Virus record (IMG/VR): IMGVR_UViG_3300025154_000087
Location: 1-64,000 of that record
DNA: 64,000 nucleotides
DNA from: a virus
Reading direction: 5' to 3' (one strand)
A program made the translations under genes and the position numbers. Positions 48,263 to 56,860 of this stretch are shown in pieces. The notes below the pieces were generated by a model. It was given only the letters and a program-made list of their open reading frames with translations. It searched no databases and had not been told where the DNA came from. The first letter of the stretch is position 1; each line of letters opens with the position of its first letter.

Positions 48263-49587
48263 AACATAATCCTTATCGAATCGAATTTAAAACTGATATG
48301 GGCCGAGGGTTGAAGTTGCTTCACTAAATCAGTAACTTCCTCCACTGATGGGTAGGCTTTTTCTGTACCAAAATAGCGGAGATCATCAATAGCAATTACA
48401 TGATGAAGTTTTGTTGGAAGGATACTCTTGATTTCCTCCAAAATAGGGGTATGTTTTCTTCCATCATGGGCATCCAACCAAAACAAAGTTGGGTCTTTTA
48501 TTTCCTTCATTATCTCTGGGAGGACTTTCGCGCTATCTCCCTGGTAAAGTTTGATATGCTTATGGTTTCGAAGTTTTGTCTTTACTTTTTGGTAAGCACT
48601 TTCCACTAATTCGACCGAGTACATTTTATCAAAATGAGTGGATAAAGCCTCCAAGGCTGCCCCTCCCCTGGTCCCTGTTTCAACAAAGGTTCTCAATCCA
48701 TGTTGTTTTGCAAGTTGGGCCAGGTGTCGATCCTTCAATTCGTGACTGGGGGCTGTCGATCTTCCCCATTGCCGCCAGCCGAGTAAATCGGTCCAACCTA
48801 AATTTATATTCTTTGATCCCCGCCATCTCCCTAAAAGTGCTACATCAGTAGCAAAACTCAAGGCAGCAGCCCACCAACTTAGTGTCCCATGTTGAAAAAG
48901 AATCTTGTCGAATTTCCTCATATAATCAAAGTCAGATTGAACAGAATTTCCTACCCGAACAACTGGGTTATAAGTCATCAATCCATCATAAAGGGTATTG
49001 AAGTAACTGGCTGCCGTTTCAGAATCAATCCGACTTTCAGGTTTTACCCCTCGATGGAATACCATGCTATCGACATCCCCGGCAAAGATTGGTCTCCAAA
49101 CAGGCATATCAGTGACAATATGTAATCTTCTAAAATCGAAAGAATCAATGGTTTCTCTGAATTCCTGTATGCTTACGAAATTCTCTTCTTTGTAAGTAGA
49201 CGACATAATGAGACGATCCCCAAGACGCAGATGAAACACAAGATCCAAAGTATTGTCGCGAGGGACATCAGAAAACCATGAACGGATTTCTCCCAATATG
49301 GGAGTATATAAAGTGAAATCCTCCGGATAAATCTTGAGATCATAATTTACCATCCTTTTTTCTTTTAATATTTGATGATAATTAACAGGATTCTTCGAAC
49401 TACCATTAATCTCAATAACCGGGTACTCCGAATTGAACTTGATAGATTTTCCCTTGATTCCCAAGACCGGTAAATCGGGATGACTTAGAACTCCCCCAAT
49501 GGAGTTCGATAATAGCCGAGCGTAGACATATTGGAATATATTATTTCCGGCACCATTACTAAATCGAACTTTAACGACGGGTTTCAT
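48259..49587 (-). CDS. Fusion of GT11-like fucosyltransferase and methyltransferase
   Basis: 442 residues. Residues 1-250 resemble alpha-1,2-fucosyltransferase-like GT11 enzymes: GAGNNIFQYVYARLL near 12, VFHLRLGDRL near 117, and LSWWAAALSFA near 237. Residues 290-442 are a methyltransferase (FVETGTRGGAALEAL near 301, YSVELV near 322, YQGDSAKVLPEI near 344, FWLDAHDG near 366). No stop separates them, so one polypeptide should transfer a sugar and methylate it or a neighbouring residue. Confidence 0.75.
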   Translation of the reverse strand: MKPVVKVRFSNGAGNNIFQYVYARLLSNSIGGVLSHPDLPVLGIKGKSIKFNSEYPVIEINGSSKNPVNYHQILKEKRMVNYDLKIYPEDFTLYTPILGEIRSWFSDVPRDNTLDLVFHLRLGDRLIMSSTYKEENFVSIQEFRETIDSFDFRRLHIVTDMPVWRPIFAGDVDSMVFHRGVKPESRIDSETAASYFNTLYDGLMTYNPVVRVGNSVQSDFDYMRKFDKILFQHGTLSWWAAALSFATDVALLGRWRGSKNINLGWTDLLGWRQWGRSTAPSHELKDRHLAQLAKQHGLRTFVETGTRGGAALEALSTHFDKMYSVELVESAYQKVKTKLRNHKHIKLYQGDSAKVLPEIMKEIKDPTLFWLDAHDGRKHTPILEEIKSILPTKLHHVIAIDDLRYFGTEKAYPSVEEVTDLVKQLQPSAHISFKFDSIRIML

Positions 49588-50309
49588 TATTTAATCTCCC
49601 TATAAGGAAAAGAAAAGAGTTTAATTTCGTGCTCCCTTCCCTCTTCTTTCTTTTTGTCTTCAATCCGTTTAAGTGCTAATGGATCACGTCCTTTACCTTT
49701 CCGAATCATTCCAGTGGTACTGGCATCTGCTATCACTTCCCTGGGATATCGTACTAAAGGGATTGATAATCTTTTATTTCCTTCAGCGACCTTAAATGCT
49801 CTTGCTCTATATCGGCCGGATGTCCCATAATTCCCGGAAAGTTCTTCATCATAACCCCCGATCTTCCAGTATAGATTCTTAGTCATCATGAAAGAATCAT
49901 TATGGGGTTTATAGGGAATATTGAAAGGAGCATCGACACGCTCAAATAAGTAAACAAATTTTTCATTCAAATTATTTTTAGAAATTGTCCGAATCAATCT
50001 TTCCATGTCACCAACTGTAATAAGATGGTCCATGTCTGTTAATAATAACCATTTTCTTTTTGAATATTTTGCTCCAATATTTCGACAGGCAAGCCAATTC
50101 CAATTTACTTTTTCTAAAATTTCGAATCGATTTAATTTTATTCCCTTGGGTTTTTCTTGAATATTTCTAAGGGGAAAGTTAACAGAACAATCATCGGTAA
50201 CATAGATTGTTAATTGTTGCTTAACTTTCTCTGAATATCGAGACCACTCCTCCACTTGTCGTCGATACATTTCCGGGTTCTCGTAATAGGCATAAATAAG
50301 AGATAACAT
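49587..50309 (-). CDS. GT2-type glycosyltransferase
   Basis: 240 residues. IYVTDDCS near 36, ACRNIGAKYSKRKWLLLTDMDH near 75-95 (DxD-like DMD) and a later GGYDEELSGNYG near 147 are the GT-A family 2 layout. The start at 50309 is preferred to a TTG at 50339. It is one of at least three sugar transferases in this cassette. Confidence 0.78.
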   Translation of the reverse strand: MLSLIYAYYENPEMYRRQVEEWSRYSEKVKQQLTIYVTDDCSVNFPLRNIQEKPKGIKLNRFEILEKVNWNWLACRNIGAKYSKRKWLLLTDMDHLITVGDMERLIRTISKNNLNEKFVYLFERVDAPFNIPYKPHNDSFMMTKNLYWKIGGYDEELSGNYGTSGRYRARAFKVAEGNKRLSIPLVRYPREVIADASTTGMIRKGKGRDPLALKRIEDKKKEEGREHEIKLFSFPYREIK

Positions 50310-50384
50310 ATAATCCCTAAGCCGATAAGATCTGAACAAATATCCAACATAACCCTAAAGTAATAGAGAACCCTACAAAATCGA

Positions 50385-51044
50385 TCAAAGCGTTTCGCAT
50401 ACTTCCTCCAGAGTCATTCTTTCAAATAGATTTAAAGCACCAGCAGGGGTTGTATTTATTATCCGTAACCTCAACCTCTTGGCATCCTTTGCAATCCTTG
50501 GCCAGCACTCCATGAACCTTCGATAAGGATCATAAAGTTTTCCGGTAGTCTTACTTATTTTGACCCCGTAGTCATTATGCCAGTGGTCTTGGTAGTCTTT
50601 TCTATCATTTGGGATCTGCATATCAAATCCAAGAAGAACAATTGTTGATGCACCCAACCAATAAGCCAAATTTATAGCAGAAGCCCCCGAGTTATGGTTC
50701 CATCGAACATGATTCCTGCTCTTTGATTCAATCCCATCGATTCTTTCCCTTGATCGCCCTACGTAATTGATTCGATTTTTATGGATCCTATCTTCTGGGG
50801 TAGAACAAGTAACGATTAACCCTTTATAATACTTAATCTCTTTGCCGGCTCGATCGTTATACCAGGATTTATCCCCAAACCAACAAATATCAACCCATGA
50901 TCCCAGTTTATAGGCCTGATTTACTCCGATTACTCTTCTATTATGGATTAAAGTTAAATCCTGTTGTAGTAAACTTGGCCCTCCCCCAATGATAAAGATG
51001 GTAGAATTAGGCCAAATCTTAGGGATAGTCCATAAATCCCGCAT
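50385..51044 (-). CDS. DUF115/MptE-like Rossmann protein
   Basis: 219 residues. IFIIGGGPSLLQQDL near 17, VIGVNQAYKL near 38, HNSGASAINLAYWLGA near 118 and LLGFDMQ near 138 match DUF115-type proteins common in phage and flagellin glycosylation clusters. They are thought to handle sugars or nucleotide-sugars. First gene of the glycan cassette. Confidence 0.72.
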   Translation of the reverse strand: MRDLWTIPKIWPNSTIFIIGGGPSLLQQDLTLIHNRRVIGVNQAYKLGSWVDICWFGDKSWYNDRAGKEIKYYKGLIVTCSTPEDRIHKNRINYVGRSRERIDGIESKSRNHVRWNHNSGASAINLAYWLGASTIVLLGFDMQIPNDRKDYQDHWHNDYGVKISKTTGKLYDPYRRFMECWPRIAKDAKRLRLRIINTTPAGALNLFERMTLEEVCETL

Positions 51045-51046
51045 AG

Positions 51047-51589
51047 TTACCTTTTGTTCAATCGGAAAAGCGTTATGGCCTCCCGCAAATCCTCAGAGGT
51101 ATCATATTCCGGCCGGACAATAATTTTCTCCTCTTCCATCAGAGAGACCAATTCATCCCACTCCAAATTCAGTAGTTCTTTGGGGATATCTAAAAGGGAT
51201 TCCCGAACGGTCTTGGTTTCTTCCGCCATTTCGATAATCTCTTCTGATGGCGGAACATAGGAAATTTGGTTAAAGAATTCCAAAGCCTCTTTTTTCCGTA
51301 AGGGCTTGTCATTAAAGGGTTTGTCCATGTTATCGGGATTTACTATATTATAAAAACCCCCGCCTTTAGGTGTGATAATAAAAGGGACCGTAGAAAGTTC
51401 CTTCTGGGAAGATTCCCCAACTTCTTTTAAGCTTTGCCCCAACAGCATGTAGTCTTTTGCTTGCTTCCCTAAGGATCGTTCAGAACATTCGACCACTTGA
51501 CCGGGAGCAGCCGAAAAACGGACCCCATTAAAAGTAAAGACATGCCGGCCCGTACTGGGTTTCTTCTTCCATTTCCGTGTAATATCCAT
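51047..51589 (-). CDS. Head-region protein, 180 aa
   Basis: The N-terminal half is beta-rich (VFTFNGVRFSAAPGQVVECSE) and the C-terminal half acidic and helical. It lies between the capsid gene and the glycan cassette. A capsid accessory or head completion role is possible; no family recognised. Confidence 0.58.
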   Translation of the reverse strand: MDITRKWKKKPSTGRHVFTFNGVRFSAAPGQVVECSERSLGKQAKDYMLLGQSLKEVGESSQKELSTVPFIITPKGGGFYNIVNPDNMDKPFNDKPLRKKEALEFFNQISYVPPSEEIIEMAEETKTVRESLLDIPKELLNLEWDELVSLMEEEKIIVRPEYDTSEDLREAITLFRLNKR

Positions 51590-51604
51590 TCTCGAAACCT
51601 CTTG

Positions 51605-51641
51605 GTTAAAAAGAACGGCAGAGATCGCACCTGCCGTTCTT
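51605..51641 (-). terminator. Terminator after the major capsid gene
   Basis: An 11-bp stem (AAGAACGGCAG at 51611-51621 with 51631-51641) and a 9-base loop are followed on the minus strand by a T run. No promoter is visible between it and the next gene, so leaky termination probably keeps capsid mRNA more abundant than the downstream genes. Confidence 0.88.
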
Positions 51642-51667
51642 TGTATTACTTAATTGCCGGCAGGTGC

Positions 51668-52762
51668 TTAGGACAGTACCGTTACTCCGCAATGGCCGTT
51701 CTGATCCGCCCGAATCTGCGGAACCATGATCGTCATTACCTTATAATTGGTCGTAAAACCGCCGCCTTCTTGCCATTCCACCGTGGTAATTGCCATACCC
51801 TCAACCATACGAACAGTCTCGGAGTTCATTTCGACCAGGACAACCGTATTTGCCGGGAGCTTATCGGCGACTTTGATTTCTTCAATCCCTGAAATACCTT
51901 CTCCGGTGGTCGGATTGTACTTGATCCGGGCGCGGACAGTTTTATCAGAGGCTGCTTTGAAATCATCATCCAGAACGGTCTCATATGCAGTCGGCACATA
52001 GAGAACCCATGGGCCATGATGCATTGCATCGATGGAGGCTTGTTTCATTGACTTCACATCATCAACGATCTGTTCCCCAGTCTTGCTGGCATTATCCCAG
52101 GCCAATGAAAGAGTGACATCATTGTTATTGGGATGGTCGATATAGCCGTAGATGGTCCCCCCACCATAGGTATAGCTGGAAGCTCCGTTAAAGAGCATAT
52201 CCTCAATCTTCTCAGCAACAACGCGAGAGGCCATGGCCGCGGCCGTGGTGTCAAGATTGGAACCGCCATTACGGGAAGCGGTCAATGTCCGAATGTTGAA
52301 AGAGAAATCCTTATGGGCGATGGGCAAGGGCAAATATTTCAGGTCAAACTCCGGGCGATCCTTCCGAGTCCGGGTGATAGCGTCCATCGTCAATTCGGCC
52401 GCAGTAAACTCATTCAGGTCCTCATACTCAAGAACGGTGGTCCCGAGACCATTACCCAGGCGAAATACCAGGTTCCGGGCATACAGGTCTTTAACACCGA
52501 TAAGACGCTGTTGAGCCGCGAACAGGATAGCGGTATCCAGCTGCTTCCACTCATCTTTTCGGAGAGTTGCAGCATTGGCAATCGGGATAGCAGTCGGAAC
52601 TCCATTCACATTCATGGTAATGTAAGAGCGTCCATTGGTCCCGATCCAGGGTTTCAATACATTAATATTCATCCCGCTGGCCAGCAGCTTCTGAGCGACC
52701 GGTCCTTGGGCAGCACCATTCTGGATAAAATCCAAGGTAACTTGGTCCATTCCTTTCTTCAT
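51668..52762 (-). CDS. Major capsid protein, HK97 fold
   Basis: 364 residues. LKYLPLPIAHKDFSFNIRTL near 140, then SRNGGSNLDTTAAAMASRVVAEKIE near 164-188 and LFNG, match the encapsulin-like HK97 major capsid group. TAGGAGG precedes the ATG. It follows a decoration-like gene and a protease/scaffold gene, the usual head order. Confidence 0.9.
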   Translation of the reverse strand: MKKGMDQVTLDFIQNGAAQGPVAQKLLASGMNINVLKPWIGTNGRSYITMNVNGVPTAIPIANAATLRKDEWKQLDTAILFAAQQRLIGVKDLYARNLVFRLGNGLGTTVLEYEDLNEFTAAELTMDAITRTRKDRPEFDLKYLPLPIAHKDFSFNIRTLTASRNGGSNLDTTAAAMASRVVAEKIEDMLFNGASSYTYGGGTIYGYIDHPNNNDVTLSLAWDNASKTGEQIVDDVKSMKQASIDAMHHGPWVLYVPTAYETVLDDDFKAASDKTVRARIKYNPTTGEGISGIEEIKVADKLPANTVVLVEMNSETVRMVEGMAITTVEWQEGGGFTTNYKVMTIMVPQIRADQNGHCGVTVLS

Positions 52763-52808
52763 TTTTTCCTCCTAACTATTTTATTTTTAGATCAAAAATC
52801 AGTTTTGC

Positions 52809-53294
52809 TTATGCAATTTCAACGGCTATCCGCGAACTTGCCGGATCAGCACCAGAAGAATCGCTCAGGTCAATCGCTTCCATGGCCCAACCGATAATGC
52901 ACTCGGTATAGATGGTAGTGGTATCGGCGGACTCATTATCATCGATATCAGCAACATGCTTGCGCAAGGTACCATCGCCGGCGGACTCCAAAGGATCCCC
53001 AATCACGATAGTTTGACCATCAGCGATTGTCGCCAATACCTCTTCCCCGCGAGCCATGACATTGTATTGTACGATGGATGCTGCGGCATAGTCGTCGCTA
53101 ATGGTCTTGCCCTGGAGATCATCCTCGACTGCAAACATTCTTTGAGCATTACCGGCGGCGGTGGCATGTTTTCTGACTTTCCCAGTGCTCATTTTTTCGA
53201 TGAGATGACCAGGGGTTATTGTAGCATTTGCAATCGCTTCTTTCCGGATTCCCAATCCAGAGAGAACAATTGTTTTCGGGGTCGTTGAAGCCAT
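52809..53294 (-). CDS. Head decoration/stabilisation protein
   Basis: 161 residues. It contains ITPGHLIEKMSTGKVRKHA near 26, VARGEEVLATIADGQTIVIGDPLESAGDGTLRKH-like beta segments near 80-110 and a short disordered end. This resembles phage decoration or DUF2190-like proteins, which bind the capsid after expansion. Directly upstream of the capsid gene. Confidence 0.7.
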   Translation of the reverse strand: MASTTPKTIVLSGLGIRKEAIANATITPGHLIEKMSTGKVRKHATAAGNAQRMFAVEDDLQGKTISDDYAAASIVQYNVMARGEEVLATIADGQTIVIGDPLESAGDGTLRKHVADIDDNESADTTTIYTECIIGWAMEAIDLSDSSGADPASSRIAVEIA

Positions 53295-53343
53295 TTTTCT
53301 TCTCCTTGTTCTTTATATTATTTTTATAGACCGAAAAATCAGA

Positions 53344-53934
53344 TTACTTTTTCTGACCCAAACTTTCCGAAAGGGTCATGGGGACATAAGGCTCTTCCCC
53401 ATCGTCCTTGTTGACAATCTTTGTCGACGCGGGATTGAGCCCGGAATAATCGACGCCGGTAGCGACAGGAAGCAAGGAAACGATGGATTCCAACATAGAG
53501 AGATCCATATCCTTGAACTGATCGTCGTTGAATTTATTTCGCTCGTTGGCTTTGATTTGTCCGATCATCTCGCCGCGTTTCCGGTCGAGTTCCCTCATCC
53601 CAGCATTAAGAACCGAGCGAATGGGGGCGGGAGCATCGGCAAGGAATTGATTGAGGATTTCGGCCGGGGTTTTCGGGATGTCCGCCGTCACAGTTACAGT
53701 TCCGACAGCCGGAATAGCAGTATTGGTCTTCATGGTTTCGGTTTCTTCGGGGGCGCCCATGTTGGCGACAAGTTTTTCCTGTTGCTGGGAAGTCAGGGAA
53801 AGCAACCACTCCCGGTCGGCTTCCACAAATGCTGTGTTTTCATTGGAGATAAGGGCGTTTACCATCATCTCCCCACACTTTTTCTTCATCGCAGGGGTTG
53901 TTGCATCTTTGCACTTCATTTCATCGGTCGGCAT
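53344..53934 (-). CDS. Nested scaffold protein from an internal start
   Basis: An in-frame ATG at codon 331 (MPTDEMKC) has GAGGAG nine bases upstream, a better site than most real starts here. It would yield 196 residues comprising only the scaffold region. Lambda Nu3 inside gene C is the known precedent. Internal start is inferred from the ribosome site. Confidence 0.65.
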   Translation of the reverse strand: MPTDEMKCKDATTPAMKKKCGEMMVNALISNENTAFVEADREWLLSLTSQQQEKLVANMGAPEETETMKTNTAIPAVGTVTVTADIPKTPAEILNQFLADAPAPIRSVLNAGMRELDRKRGEMIGQIKANERNKFNDDQFKDMDLSMLESIVSLLPVATGVDYSGLNPASTKIVNKDDGEEPYVPMTLSESLGQKK

Positions 53935-54924
53935 GTTGGTATTCTCCTCTTTGTTTGTTTGAACTGCCTTTTGTTTATAGGTGATTTCTTCCACTACTTC
54001 GATTGGTTCCCCTTGCAGAACAATATTATCGGATGTATCGAAACCATACCCCTGTTTCAATAACATTGATGTTCGGGGTTGTCCTTGAGGCCGATCATCC
54101 TGAGAGTAAATAAAATAGTCAGAATAAACGGCCCTAAGATAATTTAGTCGGGTCATGTAATCATTCTTGATATCCCGAATATCCAGCCCATCGACATAAC
54201 GGCGGATTTTCTCGAGTTTAACCCCCATTTCTTGTTCATTATAAATATAAACAAGATTCGGTTTTTGTTCAACTCCTTTATTGACCCGTACTCCGCAACC
54301 ATCATCCCAACTACAAGCTCCTTTTTGATTGGGGAGAAGAGCCAGGTGGTCCGGTATGATTTCTAATACTTTGGCTGCATATTCTTCATTGTTCCAAGAT
54401 CCAGCCACATTATCCTGGAGAGCTAACAATCCGGTGGAGACATCAAGTTGTCCCCCGTTATCGAGGAAAGTAAGCAGTTGGGGGTTAAAGGAATTGGCCC
54501 GAGCGACATTCAACCACAAATCAGCTTTAAGCTTACCCCCTTCAAATCGAACATTGCGGACGGTCCCAATCTCCCATTGAGCCCGGATAGCCCCGTCACT
54601 ATTGCATAAGATGTATTCCCCAACTTGATTAACGGGATGACCAATAGTAACAGGCATGTTGTTCCATGCCATTGTACTTGCATTGATTACAGAGGAGGAG
54701 TAATAAACCGGCTCAGAACCAGCCCCATGATGAACCCCCTCGACCAACAAGACACAAGGGTATATTCGATAGTCAATATTACCCTGCCGTCTGGGCTGGG
54801 AAACAAGATTGAGTTGCTCCCCTACGCTCAATATTAACATCATCTTCGACTCTTCCCCACTATTAAGGAATGTTTTATAAGATGGGTCACTTTCTAATTT
54901 TGAAATATCGATCAGTCCTTTCAT
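53344..54924 (-). CDS. DUF2213-type prohead protease fused to scaffold
   Basis: 526 residues. The protease part has NNMPVTIGHP near 88, KLKADLWLN near 130, GGQLDVSTG near 155 and PDHLALLPNQKGACSWDDGCG near 190. The C-terminal ~190 residues are helical and charged like a scaffold, with Asn/Pro/Thr-rich linkers. DUF2213 proteins are prohead proteases in many siphoviruses. The scaffold part can also be made alone from an internal start at 53934. Confidence 0.8.
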   Translation of the reverse strand: MKGLIDISKLESDPSYKTFLNSGEESKMMLILSVGEQLNLVSQPRRQGNIDYRIYPCVLLVEGVHHGAGSEPVYYSSSVINASTMAWNNMPVTIGHPVNQVGEYILCNSDGAIRAQWEIGTVRNVRFEGGKLKADLWLNVARANSFNPQLLTFLDNGGQLDVSTGLLALQDNVAGSWNNEEYAAKVLEIIPDHLALLPNQKGACSWDDGCGVRVNKGVEQKPNLVYIYNEQEMGVKLEKIRRYVDGLDIRDIKNDYMTRLNYLRAVYSDYFIYSQDDRPQGQPRTSMLLKQGYGFDTSDNIVLQGEPIEVVEEITYKQKAVQTNKEENTNMPTDEMKCKDATTPAMKKKCGEMMVNALISNENTAFVEADREWLLSLTSQQQEKLVANMGAPEETETMKTNTAIPAVGTVTVTADIPKTPAEILNQFLADAPAPIRSVLNAGMRELDRKRGEMIGQIKANERNKFNDDQFKDMDLSMLESIVSLLPVATGVDYSGLNPASTKIVNKDDGEEPYVPMTLSESLGQKK

Positions 54925-54939
54925 TGTCTTTCCTCAATT

Positions 54940-55116
54940 TTATTTTACATCAATTTCTCTTACCAACTTGATGTCTTCTAATTCCTGCAACTTTTTCTTA
55001 TTTTTACTTATCCGGGCGGCCCTGATAGGATCATCCACAGCTGCATTGCAATCAGAGTTAAATTGTAATTCCCCATTTACTATTTCTACAGGGGGGATTT
55101 CTACTTGGATCATCAT
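54940..55116 (-). CDS. Hypothetical protein, 58 aa
   Basis: The start at 55116 or 55113 follows GGGAGAAATAAA. Acidic then basic (VEIPPVEIVNGELQF ... RISKNKKKLQ). It starts two bases after the ADP-ribosyltransferase stop. No family recognised. Confidence 0.58.
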   Translation of the reverse strand: MMIQVEIPPVEIVNGELQFNSDCNAAVDDPIRAARISKNKKKLQELEDIKLVREIDVK

Positions 55117-55117
55117 T

Positions 55118-55804
55118 TTATTTCTCCCATCCTTCATCGAAAAATTTGCCTTCCATAGCAATATCTTCGATCTTTACTCTTTCAACTCCGCCTAGAATAA
55201 TAAACTCTTTCTCCCTTACATGGGATAGAGTAACCCCCGACATTAAATCTTTATGGACAATAACATGAGAACGAGGAACTTTTTTCCGAATAACCACCCC
55301 GTCAACATCTCCTAAAGCGAATTCCTGAGCAATTCCCAAATCAGAACTATATCCGGACAACCCCCGATCTTTAAAAGGAATAGATTTTGGTTTTGATTCT
55401 CTTAAAATCCCGGTCCATTGTCTTCCTGTCCTTCCATCGGTCCCCCGGTATACAGTTACAGATTCAATATTATTGAACTCCATATAAGCTTGATTGAAAG
55501 CTCTTAAACGGATATATTCTCCCTCTTTGATGAAGTGTTTATACTCTTTATAGTAACTAATATTATTAAACCCGGAACGAATAGAAAAATCATTCCAAGA
55601 AAGGGTCTTTTCCATATCTGTAGCAACGGCCCGAAGAAACATAGGGTGATCAAAGTTAGTATCATCTTGCCATTGATGAAGAGCATTAAACCCATTCGGG
55701 AAGTAAGTTTGAAATTTCTTTTGAAGTATCTCAGTAAACTTGGGAGAATAAGATCCTTCTACCCCAGAAGAACCTGTTTTTAGAATATCCTCTTGTTTTT
55801 TCAT
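55118..55804 (-). CDS. Mono-ADP-ribosyltransferase
   Basis: 228 residues. It has the R-S-E layout of arginine-type mARTs: VTVYRGTDG near 116 (Arg), LSGYSSDLGIAQEFA near 149 (STS-like serines) and REKEFIILGG near 200 (ExE as EKE). No secretion signal. It lies just after the Mu gpF-like head gene, where phage ARTs often lie; such proteins can be packaged and injected to modify host proteins. The target is unknown. Confidence 0.78.
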   Translation of the reverse strand: MKKQEDILKTGSSGVEGSYSPKFTEILQKKFQTYFPNGFNALHQWQDDTNFDHPMFLRAVATDMEKTLSWNDFSIRSGFNNISYYKEYKHFIKEGEYIRLRAFNQAYMEFNNIESVTVYRGTDGRTGRQWTGILRESKPKSIPFKDRGLSGYSSDLGIAQEFALGDVDGVVIRKKVPRSHVIVHKDLMSGVTLSHVREKEFIILGGVERVKIEDIAMEGKFFDEGWEK

Positions 55805-55816
55805 AAAATCCAGGAA

Positions 55817-56860
55817 TCAAGCCTTCTGTTGGATATAATAGTCCTTCCATGTTGGGTCTTTAATCATATTAACCACTGGATCTACAATAACAGGTTCTTC
55901 TTTATCCTTTGGAATATGGGGCAATGCAACACATCTGCATTGAGGATGAACAGGAATCAAATTTTCAGCTTCATCCACTGAGAATATTTTCTTATCCAAG
56001 GGGGAACACCTCTTACATACTCGGTCATCCCCAGCGGTCAAATACTCCACCTGGATCTTTATACCCATAACCCCGGCTGCTCGGTATTCCCCAATATTTG
56101 CGGAATGATGAGCTCTTATGGTTTCAGTCCTAGCCAATACCTCGGCCCTTCGTTGGCTGTCAATTTTTCTTCCGAGACTATCAGTAATCTCTAAACTTTC
56201 CCCTCGACCGGTAATTGTCTTATCCAACAATTTAGCCAACTCAATAGGATGTTTGCCGGCAGCCATCCCCATAGCCAATACGTCAGATACAGCCGATTCC
56301 ATTTCTCCGGTAATGGACTTAAGCGAAGAATACGCTCTGGTATAAATCAATCCAACTCGATCAGCATGGACCATTGAATTAAAAGCAACTTGGATAGGAT
56401 TTCCCCCCAAGGAACCATCATCAATTTCAACTCCCTGTTTCTTTAATTCTTGCCGGGATCTTTTTATCCCTTGTTGATAAGCAGAATCAATATAGGTTTT
56501 CATCCAACTGTCTCGAGCTTCAGTCGGAGAAGATACCAGGGAATCCCTTACAATCTGTATTCCAGACTTTGCATTGCTGAGAATGTACTCGTTATTCTTC
56601 CCGTGTAACCAATTAACAAAGGCCTCAATCTTTTGGTCAGATCGAGGGAAATTGAACTGCTTAGCAGACAACCCTGCAGCATTGAACATTAGCCGATTGG
56701 TTTCAGTAAGGGCCAATACATCCAAATCGATGAGTGCTTCCTTTATATCCTTCATCAGTTGAGCAAACTTCGACCTCATAGCCGCAACAAACCGTTGACG
56801 GGTCGTTATGGTCCGTGTAGGATCGACTGCATTGATAAATAGAAAAATTGGACCACCCAC
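55817..56860 (-). CDS. Mu gpF / SPP1 gp7-like head morphogenesis protein
   Basis: 347 residues. The helical N-terminal part is followed by the family core: RAEVLARTETIRAHHSANIG near 240, then DDRVCKRCSPLD near 280 and HPQCRCVALP near 305, a Cys/His cluster. The family attaches to the portal and aids DNA injection. The start follows the stop of the upstream gene by one base. Confidence 0.87.
   Translation of the reverse strand: MGGPIFLFINAVDPTRTITTRQRFVAAMRSKFAQLMKDIKEALIDLDVLALTETNRLMFNAAGLSAKQFNFPRSDQKIEAFVNWLHGKNNEYILSNAKSGIQIVRDSLVSSPTEARDSWMKTYIDSAYQQGIKRSRQELKKQGVEIDDGSLGGNPIQVAFNSMVHADRVGLIYTRAYSSLKSITGEMESAVSDVLAMGMAAGKHPIELAKLLDKTITGRGESLEITDSLGRKIDSQRRAEVLARTETIRAHHSANIGEYRAAGVMGIKIQVEYLTAGDDRVCKRCSPLDKKIFSVDEAENLIPVHPQCRCVALPHIPKDKEEPVIVDPVVNMIKDPTWKDYYIQQKA

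Noticed and set aside
52133-52897. A 254-residue plus-strand frame.
   Set aside because: Antisense to the major capsid gene; its composition is a shadow of the strongly biased capsid codons.
53557-54063. A 168-residue plus-strand frame.
   Set aside because: Antisense to the protease/scaffold gene, and the family motifs are on the minus strand.
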